NCBI GenBank assembly: GCA_030054015.1
Contig: JASGCR010000167.1
Coordinates: 1 to 5,278 of the forward strand
Direction of reading: 5' to 3'
From: Candidatus Symbiobacter sp.
Lineage (GTDB): Bacteria; Pseudomonadota; Alphaproteobacteria; Elsterales; Elsteraceae
DNA: 5,278 nt
Part shown: piece after piece, positions 1 through 5,278 of the stretch
Position numbering within the stretch: position 1 is the stretch's first letter
Layout: the number at the start of each line of letters is the position of its first letter
Notes under the pieces: generated by a model
What the model saw: only the letters and a program-made list of their open reading frames with translations
The model's database searches: none
Told to the model about the DNA's origin: nothing
Position numbers and translations under genes: made by a program

Positions 1-46
1 TTACCCGACAGATTTATGCCGCTTCGCGGCAAAAATCTGCGGGTAA
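1..46. repeat. Long imperfect hairpin (REP-like palindrome), cut by left edge
   Basis: Arms 1-22 and 26-46 pair around a TTC loop (23-25). There is one A-A mismatch (16/32) and one bulged A (8); the inner stem is GCCGC/GCGGC. The outer ends read TTACCCG and CGGGTAA. The right arm continues into TGACGCT (47-53), so the full palindrome probably begins AGCGTCA just left of the window. The shape (long stem, small loop, intergenic, second partial copy nearby) fits a dispersed palindromic repeat rather than a gene-specific terminator, since no U-tract follows directly; the T-run at 57-62 is ten bases away. A role in transcription termination or mRNA stability of an upstream gene is possible. Confidence 0.75.
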
Positions 47-96
47 TGACGCTCCCTTTTTTGCCGCTCTTTGGCTGCGCGGCGGGTAATGACGCT
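39..96. repeat. 15-bp direct repeat, two copies, second with its own small hairpin
   Basis: GCGGGTAATGACGCT occurs identically at 39-53 and 82-96, starts 43 bp apart. Each copy is followed by a similar CT-rich tail (CCCTTTT and ATTCCTTTT). The second copy is preceded by a weaker hairpin, GCCGC (63-67) with GCGGC (79-83) around an 11-nt loop, so it looks like a degenerate or half copy of the element at 1-46. The repeated unit therefore includes the flank of the palindrome, which suggests tandem insertion or partial duplication of one repeat family. The remaining stretch to 243 holds no gene I can support and no convincing promoter. Confidence 0.7.
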
Positions 97-243
97 ATTC
101 CTTTTAGGTATTGAGGGATGGCTCGCAAAGGCGGGTCTCTTTGGTTTAAAAACTGAATCAGAACCGATCCAACCCCTTCCCATTCAAACTCAATTGCATT
201 AAACTTTTATCGCACCATTTTAACCCTGTCAAAGTTTTCACCC

Positions 244-1443
244 ATGTTGCTGGAAAAGATATACATTGCCAATCTGTTGAGTTTTGATTCAAAGGGAATC
301 GATCTGGAATTGCGCCCATTAAATGTATTTGTAGGCGCAAACGGAATGGGCAAGTCAAATTTGGTTGAAGTATTTAATATATTAAGGAACTTGCCGAATT
401 ATCGGCAATTAAGTGAAATATTGTCAAAAAAAACCATAGATGAATGGAATCATAAATCAAATGATAAGCTAAGTGAATCGGAATCTACTATTCAGGCATT
501 AATTTCTCCACTGAATGATTTGAAAGAAGCTTTGCATTATCGTGTTGATTTTAGAATTAAACAACAGTCATTCGATATTTCCTTTGAAGTATTAGAAAAT
601 GCCGAGAATCTGATTGAGGGTTCTGGAGAATATGATTCTCATTATGCGAAACTTCCAGGTGTTTTTTACCTATACAATAAATTAAGCGGGGTAATTACAA
701 AAACGAATAGATCGTTTGAAAGCACTAAATCACCAAATTATTATTCTGTTTTTTCTCAAGTAAAGGAAAAATCGCGTCACTTTGAAATTACATGGCTAGG
801 TGAATCACTATCTAAAATCTATATTTATCGTAATTGGAATTTTGGAAGTGAAAATAAACTTAGAAAGGAGATAAATTCAAATCAATTTGGTGATTTTGTA
901 AACGAAGATTATGAGAATTTACCAAATATATTGAATTTAATGACTTCTGAAGATTATGATTTAAAACAGAAATTTCTAGGCAAATTACAGGATATTTTTC
1001 CGAATATCCAAGATTTTGGGGTGCAGATAATTGCTGGCTCCCTAAAAATGTACGTCACTGAAAATGGTAAAAAGTTTAATACAAACACCCTCTCCGACGG
1101 CACCTTAAGATATCTGTTCCTGCTGACCATATTGTTACACCCCGACCCGCCGCCGCTGATTTGCCTGGAAGAGCCCGAATTGGGTTTGCATCCGGATATG
1201 CTGCCGGGGATAGCGGCGTTGCTGAAGGATGCCGCGACTCGCACGCAATTAATTGTCACCACCCATTCGGATATTATCCTGGATGCCCTGTCCGACACGC
1301 CGGAATCGGTGGTGGTGTGCGAAAAGGATGAAAACGGCACCAAAATGACCAGGCTCAATGCCGAGAAATTAAAAGACCAATTGGCCGAATATGGCCTGGG
1401 GCAAATGTGGCGCAATGGCGAATTTGGGGGGAATCGGTGGTAA
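244..1443 (+). CDS. AAA/ABC-type ATPase (OLD/RecF-like, AAA_21 group), partner of DUF4276
   Basis: This 399-residue protein is predicted to be a cytoplasmic P-loop ATPase of the SMC/RecF/OLD-like ABC class. Visible motifs are Walker A GANGMGKSN (31-39), an ABC-signature-like LSDGTLR (283-289), Walker B with adjacent glutamates LICLEEPE (305-312) followed by LGLHP, and the H-switch TTHSD (339-343). The C-terminus LGQMWRNGEFGGNRW is the kind of ending I associate with complete members of this group, so the gene appears intact. Residues 45-275 form the long variable insert between Walker A and the signature. No Shine-Dalgarno sequence precedes the ATG at 244, but the N-terminus (LEKIYIANLLSF) is typical for the family, which supports this start. 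The last bases overlap the DUF4276 gene, implying coupled translation. Such ATPases typically power a linked nuclease or effector in anti-phage or plasmid-exclusion systems; the target here is unknown. The gene is compositionally mosaic (see the 361-1080 entry). Confidence 0.88.
   Translation: MLLEKIYIANLLSFDSKGIDLELRPLNVFVGANGMGKSNLVEVFNILRNLPNYRQLSEILSKKTIDEWNHKSNDKLSESESTIQALISPLNDLKEALHYRVDFRIKQQSFDISFEVLENAENLIEGSGEYDSHYAKLPGVFYLYNKLSGVITKTNRSFESTKSPNYYSVFSQVKEKSRHFEITWLGESLSKIYIYRNWNFGSENKLRKEINSNQFGDFVNEDYENLPNILNLMTSEDYDLKQKFLGKLQDIFPNIQDFGVQIIAGSLKMYVTENGKKFNTNTLSDGTLRYLFLLTILLHPDPPPLICLEEPELGLHPDMLPGIAALLKDAATRTQLIVTTHSDIILDALSDTPESVVVCEKDENGTKMTRLNAEKLKDQLAEYGLGQMWRNGEFGGNRW
361..1080. 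other. AT-rich segment inside the ATPase gene (about 30% GC)
   Basis: A hand count over this 720-bp stretch gives 215 G+C (about 30%). By contrast 1141-1320 has 108 of 180 (60%), and 241-360 is intermediate at about 41%. The break falls at about 1080-1140, just before the codons of the signature motif. The AT-rich part encodes the variable middle of the ATPase, while the GC-rich part encodes the conserved C-terminal half of the nucleotide-binding domain. The reading frame is continuous across the break. Possible causes are recombination that swapped the middle domain, or recent acquisition followed by partial replacement. Confidence 0.8.
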
Positions 1444-2120
1444 ACATCGTGATTGAAGGCGGCACCACCGGCCAGCCCAAACGCGGCGGCCCAGGGAAAC
1501 ACACTAACCGCAAACGCAACAAAAGAAACGACTTGCCAACCGACATGCGCAAAGCATTCCAGACCTTTTTTATCAAGGCCGGGCTTGCGGGTCGCCTGCC
1601 GGCCGTGGTGGTGGGGGGCAGCCGAGGCGAAGCCCGGCAAAAATTTGCCAGCCGATTAAAACAAGGCGAAGATGTATTGCTCCTCGTCGATAGTGAGGGG
1701 CCGGTTGATGCCAGACATGAACAAGGCGACCCCAAGGACTGGCTGCCCTGGGAGCATTTAAAAAAGCGCGATGATTGGCAAAAACCCAAAAATGCCAAAA
1801 ATCTCCATTGCCATTTGATGGTTGAATCGATGGAAAATTGGTTTTTGGCCGACCAGGAAGCGGTAGAACGATATTTCGGTAAAGGTTACAAACCCGAAAA
1901 ATTACCGTCGGTCGAAAAAAACCTCGAAAAACAGGATAGACATTCGGTTAATAATTGCTTAAAATATGCCTCAAACGAAACGGTCAAAGGCGAATATGAC
2001 AAAGGCCGCCATTCGTTCGAGATTTTGGCCGGTATCGACCCCAACCAAGTGATCGCCCGATCCCAATGGGCGGCGCGATTTATCCGTCACTTAAAACCAC
2101 ACCAGGAAACCGCCGCGTGA
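1437..2120 (+). CDS. DUF4276 family protein, possible TOPRIM-like effector of the ATPase
   Basis: From GTG 1437 this encodes 227 residues. I recognise the DUF4276 pattern: N-terminal VNIVIEGG, then GSRGEA, LLLVDSEGP, a PWEHL segment, HLMVESMENWFLAD (126-139), and a C-terminal KGEYDKG followed by IDP. E7 in the first strand together with the D85-S-E87 acidic pair after a hydrophobic strand resembles the Glu plus DxD layout of TOPRIM nuclease domains; that fold assignment is inference. The frame is open upstream to a GTG at 1407. I prefer 1437 because it begins right before the conserved first strand, a G-rich run (1426-1431) sits upstream as a weak ribosome site, and the gene then overlaps the ATPase stop by 7 bp, a normal coupled arrangement. 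It is probably the effector or regulator of the ATPase. No signal peptide or membrane segment is visible. GC content matches the downstream genes rather than the AT-rich part of the ATPase. Confidence 0.85.
   Translation: MVNIVIEGGTTGQPKRGGPGKHTNRKRNKRNDLPTDMRKAFQTFFIKAGLAGRLPAVVVGGSRGEARQKFASRLKQGEDVLLLVDSEGPVDARHEQGDPKDWLPWEHLKKRDDWQKPKNAKNLHCHLMVESMENWFLADQEAVERYFGKGYKPEKLPSVEKNLEKQDRHSVNNCLKYASNETVKGEYDKGRHSFEILAGIDPNQVIARSQWAARFIRHLKPHQETAA
2104..2107 (+). promoter_or_regulatory. Shine-Dalgarno for the creatinase GTG start
   Basis: AGGA at 2104-2107 lies 9 nt before the GTG at 2117, inside the end of the DUF4276 gene. It decides the creatinase start: the ATG at 2066 would add 17 residues that merely translate the DUF4276 gene in another frame. 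The next in-frame GTG (2156) has no ribosome site. Confidence 0.55.
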
Positions 2121-3370
2121 CCGCCCACTCAAAACCCCATGATCAACTGTTAGATGTGATCTCATCCCATACGGGCACCGCCAAAAATGGGGTGCGACGC
2201 CAGGGTCCCTTTTCCGATGGGGAAATGCGGCGGCGGCAAAATGATTTGCGCCAATGGCTGGCGGCGAATCGGGTCGATGCGGCGTTGTTTACGTCTTATC
2301 ATGCTATTTGTTATTACAGCTCGTTTCTTTACACCCAATTTGGCCGCAAATATGGTTTTATTGTCGATGGGCAGAATGCGACTCTGGTGGCATCCTCGAT
2401 TGATGCGGGGCAGCCCTGGCGGCGGGCTTTTGCCGATGAGGTGTTGCTCTATACCGATTGGCGGCGCGACAATTATTACCGTGCGGTGCGCCAGGCTTTG
2501 AAATCCGCCAAACGGGTCGGGATTGAATTTGACCAGGTGTCGCTCGATTTCCGGCGTTTGCTGGGTGAAGAATTTCCGCACATCGAGTTTGTTGACGTGG
2601 CGCAGGCGGCGATGTGGATGCGCACGATTAAATCCGCCGAGGAACATGCGCATATTCGCCTGGGGGCGGATACGTGCCGCGTCGGGGCGAAGGCTTTGAT
2701 CGCGGCGATTGGCGAAAACGTGCCGGAATATGAAATCGCCCTGGCCTCGACCAATGCGATGGTGCGGGAAATTGCGCGGTTGTTCCCGTCTTACGCGGAA
2801 TTAATGGACAGTTGGACCTGGTTCCAATCGGGGGTCGAAACCGACGGGGCGCATAATCCGGTCACCAACCGCCGCCTGAAAAAGGGCGATATTTTATCGC
2901 TCAATTGCTTTCCGATGATTTTTGGCTATTACACCGCGTTGGAACGCACATTGTTTTTTGATCATGCCAGCGATGCCCATCTCGATTATTGGCAAAAAAA
3001 TTGCGAGGTGATGCGCCAGGGGTCGGCCCTTATCGGGCCTGGCAAAAAATGCAGCGACATTGCCAAACAACTCAACGAACTCTATCGGGAATGGGGATTG
3101 TTGCGGTATCGCTCCTTTGGCTATGGCCATAGTTTCGGGGTGCTGTCGCATTATTATGGGCGCGAGGCCGGGGTCGAATTGCGCGAAGATGTCGAGACCG
3201 TGTTGAAACCCGGCATGGTGGTGTCGATGGAGCCAATGATCACCATCCCCGAAGGCGCGCCAGGTGCGGGCGGTTACCGCGAGCATGATATTTTCATTGT
3301 GACCGCCACCGGTGCGGAAAATATCAGCCAATTCCCCTATGGCCCGGATCATCTGATTGTGCGGGCTTAA
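2117..3370 (+). CDS. Creatinase (creatine amidinohydrolase, EC 3.5.3.3), M24 pita-bread fold
   Basis: This 417-residue protein matches, from memory, the Pseudomonas creatinase (about 403 residues) nearly end to end, not just the general M24 fold. Shared stretches include FTSYH (58-62), GQPWRR (98-103), YTDWRRDNY (112-120), TDGAHNPVT (242-250), GDILSLNCFPMI (257-268), YYTALERTLF (271-280), YGHSFG (336-341), SHYYGREAG (344-352), SMEPM (370-374) and GGYREHDI (385-392). Residues corresponding to the known active site are present: F75, R77, H246 (catalytic base), E276, H338, R349, E372 and H390. The reaction is creatine plus water to sarcosine plus urea, by a cytoplasmic, metal-independent homodimer. 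Start GTG 2117 overlaps the upstream TGA as GTGA and has an AGGA site. It gives an N-terminus roughly 10 residues longer than the family, so GTG 2156 remains an alternative. The EF-hand gene follows after 34 bp. A related guanidino or amide substrate cannot be excluded. Confidence 0.9.
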   Translation: MTAHSKPHDQLLDVISSHTGTAKNGVRRQGPFSDGEMRRRQNDLRQWLAANRVDAALFTSYHAICYYSSFLYTQFGRKYGFIVDGQNATLVASSIDAGQPWRRAFADEVLLYTDWRRDNYYRAVRQALKSAKRVGIEFDQVSLDFRRLLGEEFPHIEFVDVAQAAMWMRTIKSAEEHAHIRLGADTCRVGAKALIAAIGENVPEYEIALASTNAMVREIARLFPSYAELMDSWTWFQSGVETDGAHNPVTNRRLKKGDILSLNCFPMIFGYYTALERTLFFDHASDAHLDYWQKNCEVMRQGSALIGPGKKCSDIAKQLNELYREWGLLRYRSFGYGHSFGVLSHYYGREAGVELREDVETVLKPGMVVSMEPMITIPEGAPGAGGYREHDIFIVTATGAENISQFPYGPDHLIVRA

Positions 3371-3404
3371 TCCTATGGCTGTGTTTCACGAGGTAAAAAA
3401 TAAA

Positions 3405-3953
3405 ATGGGCAGGAAATTCCTTGGTTGGATGGTGCTGGCTGGTGTCTTTCTGGCATCCCCTTCGGTTTGGGCGGCATCGGGCGAGAAAAAACACGCGATT
3501 GATCCCAAATTGGCGGGGTTATTCACCAAATACGACAAAAATCACGACAAATTTTTGGACAAGACCGAGGTGACCCAGGTCGCCACCGCCGCCTTTAATT
3601 CGCGTGATCTGGGCAAAGATGGGTTTCTCGATAAGCCCGAACGCAAAAAATGGCTCACCAAGGCGATGTTAAAAGAGTATTTGGGCAAAGATGACCGCTT
3701 GTCGCGCAAGGATTACCTGACGGTGGTTACGTATCGCTTTGATGCGGCTGACCGCGGGGGTGCCGGAAAAGTGACCTTAGAAGAATTTGCCGGCTGGCGG
3801 ATGGGGAAAACTCTGGCGAAATTGCTGAACCCGCCGCCCTTAAATGCGGCATCTGCTAAAAATGTGGCACCTGCTAACAATGCGGCACCTGCTAAAAATG
3901 TGGCACCTGCTAACAATGCGGCACCTGCCAACCCGAAAAACAACGCGCCCTAG
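3405..3953 (+). CDS. Exported EF-hand protein with Ala/Pro/Asn repeat tail
   Basis: This 182-residue protein has a Sec signal peptide (MGRK, a hydrophobic core at 5-18, then PSVWAA) with likely cleavage after residue 23 or 24, so it should act in the periplasm or outside the cell. A 24-residue repeat follows, starting at residues 44, 68, 92 and 116. Loop 1 (DKNHDKFLDKTE) and loop 2 (DLGKDGFLDKPE) keep D at positions 1 and 5, L at 8 and E at 12, so they are plausible calcium sites. Loop 3 (92-103) lacks the first Asp. Loop 4 (116-127) lacks acidic residues at 3 and 5. Residues 147-176 are five six-residue Asn/Ala/Pro repeats, probably a flexible tail. ATG 3405 is chosen because it starts the signal peptide and follows GAGG (3390-3393); ATG 3375 is in frame but would put a charged stretch ahead of it. 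It is 34 bp after creatinase, probably the same transcript. The specific role is unknown. Confidence 0.82.
   Translation: MGRKFLGWMVLAGVFLASPSVWAASGEKKHAIDPKLAGLFTKYDKNHDKFLDKTEVTQVATAAFNSRDLGKDGFLDKPERKKWLTKAMLKEYLGKDDRLSRKDYLTVVTYRFDAADRGGAGKVTLEEFAGWRMGKTLAKLLNPPPLNAASAKNVAPANNAAPAKNVAPANNAAPANPKNNAP
3843..3932 (+). repeat. 18-bp in-frame tandem repeat, five copies
   Basis: Five units (3843-3860, 3861-3878, 3879-3896, 3897-3914, 3915-3932) follow the consensus AAYGYGGCACCTGCTAAM. The units alternate between AATGCGG and AATGTGG types, so the larger 36-bp unit at 3861-3896 matches 3897-3932 at 34 of 36 positions. Each unit is six codons (N-A/V-A-P/S-A-K/N). Near identity at the DNA level points to recent expansion by slippage or unequal recombination, so copy number probably varies between strains. 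Confidence 0.92.
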
Positions 3954-4017
3954 CCAAGATTATGCTGCCCCAGGAAAAATACGTTTTTTGGTACGGGATT
4001 GGGGAAATCCTTGTGCT

Positions 4018-4034
4018 GTGGTTGATTAGTGGTT
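4018..4034 (+). promoter_or_regulatory. GTGGTT direct repeat over the -35 region (possible operator)
   Basis: GTGGTT occurs at 4018-4023 and 4029-4034, starts 11 bp apart, about one helical turn. It overlaps and flanks the -35 hexamer of the promoter before the binding-protein gene, where an activator or repressor could contact one DNA face. A six-base repeat can arise by chance, so this is tentative. Confidence 0.25.
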
Positions 4035-4051
4035 AAACTGTCATCTATGAT
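4022..4051 (+). promoter_or_regulatory. Sigma70-type promoter for the solute-binding protein gene
   Basis: TTGATT (4022-4027, 4 of 6 to TTGACA) and TATGAT (4046-4051, 5 of 6 to TATAAT) are separated by 18 bp. Transcription would start near 4058, leaving a leader of about 74 nt before the ATG at 4132. This gives the binding-protein gene its own promoter, separate from the upstream cluster. The rest of the 3954-4131 gap shows no gene and no convincing terminator. Confidence 0.55.
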
Positions 4052-4116
4052 CGCGTAAGTCACGAAAGCGCATAAGGTTTCTTGTGGTGGGCGTGACGAC
4101 CAAATTCTTCACAAAA

Positions 4117-4123
4117 AAGGGAG
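4117..4123 (+). promoter_or_regulatory. Strong Shine-Dalgarno, decides start at 4132
   Basis: AAGGGAG at 4117-4123 lies 8 nt before ATG 4132, which directly begins a signal peptide. The frame is open upstream to 4084 (GTG), but that start would place 16 extra residues ahead of the signal peptide and has no comparable site. Confidence 0.75.
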
Positions 4124-4131
4124 TTGAGATA

Positions 4132-5196
4132 ATGTCCAAACTGCTTAAATTGATGGGTGGCGTTGCCCTGGTCTTGGGGCTTGGCCTTGGCCCCCAAATG
4201 GCTGCGTCCTCGGCCTATGCGCAAAGCAAAGAAATTTCGGTGATTGATTTTGGCGGGGCCTTTGGCGCGGCCATGCGGGAGGCGATGTATAAACCCTATA
4301 CCGCCGCCACCGGCATTGCCGTCAACCAACAAGAATATAACGGCGAAGTCGCCAAAATTAAGGCGATGGTCGATACCGGTAATGCGCCGCTCGAAGCGGT
4401 GGATATTGATGCGCCTTCGTTAAAAGAAGGTTGCGATGCCGGGGTGTTGGAAAAACTCGATTACAGCAAAATCGGGCCGCGGGAACAATGGATGCCCGGC
4501 ACCGCGCTTGAATGCGGGGTTGGCACGATTCTCTATTCGTTCGTGATTGCCTATGACGGCGATAAATTGAGCAAAGGCCCGGCGGGCATCAAAGATTTCT
4601 TTGATGTCAAAAAATTCCCCGGCAAACGCGGATTGTGGAAAAAACCGACGTCGACGTTGGAATTTGCTTTATTAGCCGATGGTGTGCCAGCCAAAGACGT
4701 TTACAAAATGTTGGCGACCAAGGCGGGGCAAGACCGCGCATTTAAGAAACTCGACACCATCAAATCGAACATTGTCTGGTGGGAAGCCGGGGCGCAACCG
4801 CCGCAACTTTTGGCTTCGGGTGAGGTCAATATGACCATTGCCTGGAATGGTCGCATCGCCGCCGCCAACAAAGAAGGCAAAAACTTCAAAATCGTGTGGA
4901 AAGACCAATTGCTGGATCGTGAATTTTGGGCGATTCCCAAAAACAGCCGCAACCCCCAAGGGGCGTATGATTTCGTGAAATTTGCGGTGTCCGACAAGGT
5001 GTTGGCCGACATCACCAATTACATCCCCTATGGCCCGGCGCGGAAAACCGCTTTGTCCTTGGTTCCGGCGAGTATTCGCAGCCAATTGCCGACCGACCTG
5101 GTAAATATGAAGGCCAGTTTGCTGATCAACAGCGATTTCTGGGGCGATCATGGCGATGAATTGCGCAACCGCTTTAACGGCTGGTTGGCGCAATAG
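4132..5196 (+). CDS. Periplasmic ABC transporter solute-binding protein, PotD/PotF (polyamine) type
   Basis: This 354-residue protein is the usual length for the spermidine/putrescine-type binding family (COG0687 class). The Sec signal peptide has K3 and K6, a Leu/Gly/Val-rich core and an AYA-Q cleavage site at 30/31; no lipobox Cys is seen. The mature protein opens with ISVIDFGGAFG. Family-like segments are AWNGR (237-241, cf. the PotD VWNGS region), REFWAIPKNSRNPQGAYDF (from 263) and YIPYGPARKTA (from 297). C101 and C128 are the only cysteines I see and could form a periplasmic disulfide. The ligand is not settled by sequence: this family also takes other amines and amino-acid-like compounds. 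Permease and ATPase genes would be expected beyond the right edge. The nearby creatinase makes creatine or another guanidino compound a hypothesis. It has its own promoter and a strong ribosome site. Confidence 0.88.
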   Translation: MSKLLKLMGGVALVLGLGLGPQMAASSAYAQSKEISVIDFGGAFGAAMREAMYKPYTAATGIAVNQQEYNGEVAKIKAMVDTGNAPLEAVDIDAPSLKEGCDAGVLEKLDYSKIGPREQWMPGTALECGVGTILYSFVIAYDGDKLSKGPAGIKDFFDVKKFPGKRGLWKKPTSTLEFALLADGVPAKDVYKMLATKAGQDRAFKKLDTIKSNIVWWEAGAQPPQLLASGEVNMTIAWNGRIAAANKEGKNFKIVWKDQLLDREFWAIPKNSRNPQGAYDFVKFAVSDKVLADITNYIPYGPARKTALSLVPASIRSQLPTDLVNMKASLLINSDFWGDHGDELRNRFNGWLAQ

Positions 5197-5207
5197 TTGG
5201 CTTGTTC

Positions 5208-5228
5208 GGAGGTTCCTCCTTAGGGAGG
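5208..5228. repeat. Overlapping alternative hairpins after the binding-protein gene
   Basis: CCTCC (5215-5219) can pair with GGAGG upstream (5208-5212, 2-nt gap) or GGAGG downstream (5224-5228, loop TTAG). The two pairings are mutually exclusive. The segment begins 11 nt after the stop codon and lacks a following U-tract, so it is not a classic intrinsic terminator. It could limit read-through or protect the 3' end of the binding-protein mRNA. Confidence 0.5.
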
Positions 5229-5255
5229 GTCTGAATAAGGCGAAAAAATCTCTGA

Positions 5256-5278
5256 CCCCCCCTTCCTGCTTAGGAAGG
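5256..5278. repeat. Palindromic repeat cut by right edge
   Basis: CCTTCCT (5261-5267) pairs perfectly with AGGAAGG (5272-5278) around GCTT. Seven Cs (5256-5262) start the left arm, so the right arm probably continues with more Gs outside the window. The core TCCTGCTTAGGAAGG (5264-5278) matches 13 of 15 positions of TCCTCCTTAGGGAGG (5214-5228), so the two hairpins appear to be members of one repeat family. Confidence 0.6.

Noticed and set aside
1..183. Minus-strand open frame running off the left edge (60 residues)
   Set aside because: It is very basic, largely translates the palindromic repeat, and matches no family I recognise; best explained as repeat sequence.
194..222. Possible promoter TTGCAT with a downstream CATTTT before the ATPase
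   Set aside because: The -10 match is only about 3 of 6 in an AT-rich stretch, too weak to report as a feature.
1407..1436. Upstream GTG start for the DUF4276 gene
   Set aside because: The extra ten residues only read the ATPase tail in another frame; the conserved first strand begins right after GTG 1437.
954..1640. Long minus-strand open frame (228 residues)
   Set aside because: It lies opposite the ATPase and DUF4276 genes, both with clear family motifs, and its translation is low-complexity without a recognisable domain.
2066..2116. ATG 2066 as the creatinase start
   Set aside because: It would add 17 residues lying wholly within the DUF4276 gene, extend beyond the family N-terminus, and lacks the AGGA site present before 2117.
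3843..3932. Tandem repeat as a CRISPR array
   Set aside because: The units are contiguous 18-mers without spacers, in frame within a coding sequence.
3996..4010. GGATT/AATCC hairpin as a terminator after the EF-hand gene
   Set aside because: The stem is only 5 bp and no U-tract follows.
3844..4029. 61-residue + strand frame overlapping the EF-hand gene end
   Set aside because: It is a frame-shifted reading of the 18-bp tandem repeat (a His/Leu-rich artefact).

Overview
The window looks like a proteobacterial chromosome segment, most likely from an alphaproteobacterium. The basis is the moderate GC content, the style of the Sec signal peptides and the gene content; no rRNA or marker gene fixes the taxon. 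All five genes I support lie on the + strand. There are no tRNA or rRNA genes, CRISPR arrays or transposases.

Layout: (1) Positions 1-243 are non-coding and hold a long hairpin cut by the left edge, plus a second copy of its flank. This looks like a dispersed intergenic palindrome family. (2) Positions 244-2120 hold a two-gene cassette: an OLD/RecF-like ABC-type ATPase overlapping a DUF4276-family protein. The pairing resembles ATPase plus TOPRIM-like effector modules of phage-defence systems. The ATPase gene is strikingly mosaic: about 30% GC over 361-1080, then about 60% GC from 1141 on. (3) Positions 2117-3370 hold a gene whose protein matches creatinase (creatine to sarcosine plus urea) along its whole length, with the known active-site residues retained. 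Its GTG start overlaps the TGA of the DUF4276 gene. (4) Positions 3405-3953 encode a small exported EF-hand protein with four 24-residue repeats, two of them decayed, and a C-terminal Ala/Pro/Asn tail encoded by an 18-bp tandem repeat. (5) Positions 3954-4131 are intergenic and carry a good sigma70-type promoter. (6) Positions 4132-5196 encode a periplasmic PotD/PotF-type solute-binding protein; its permease and ATPase partners would lie beyond the right edge. (7) Positions 5197-5278 hold two related hairpin repeats, the second apparently cut by the edge.

How the genes may work together: ATPase, DUF4276 and creatinase overlap head to tail, and the EF-hand gene follows after 34 bp, so all four could sit on one transcript. 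The solute-binding protein has its own promoter. Creatinase next to an ABC binding protein of the polyamine class suggests uptake and breakdown of a guanidino compound or related amine, but this is inference from adjacency. The least ordinary features are the mosaic ATPase and the stop-start coupling between a defence-like cassette and a catabolic enzyme.
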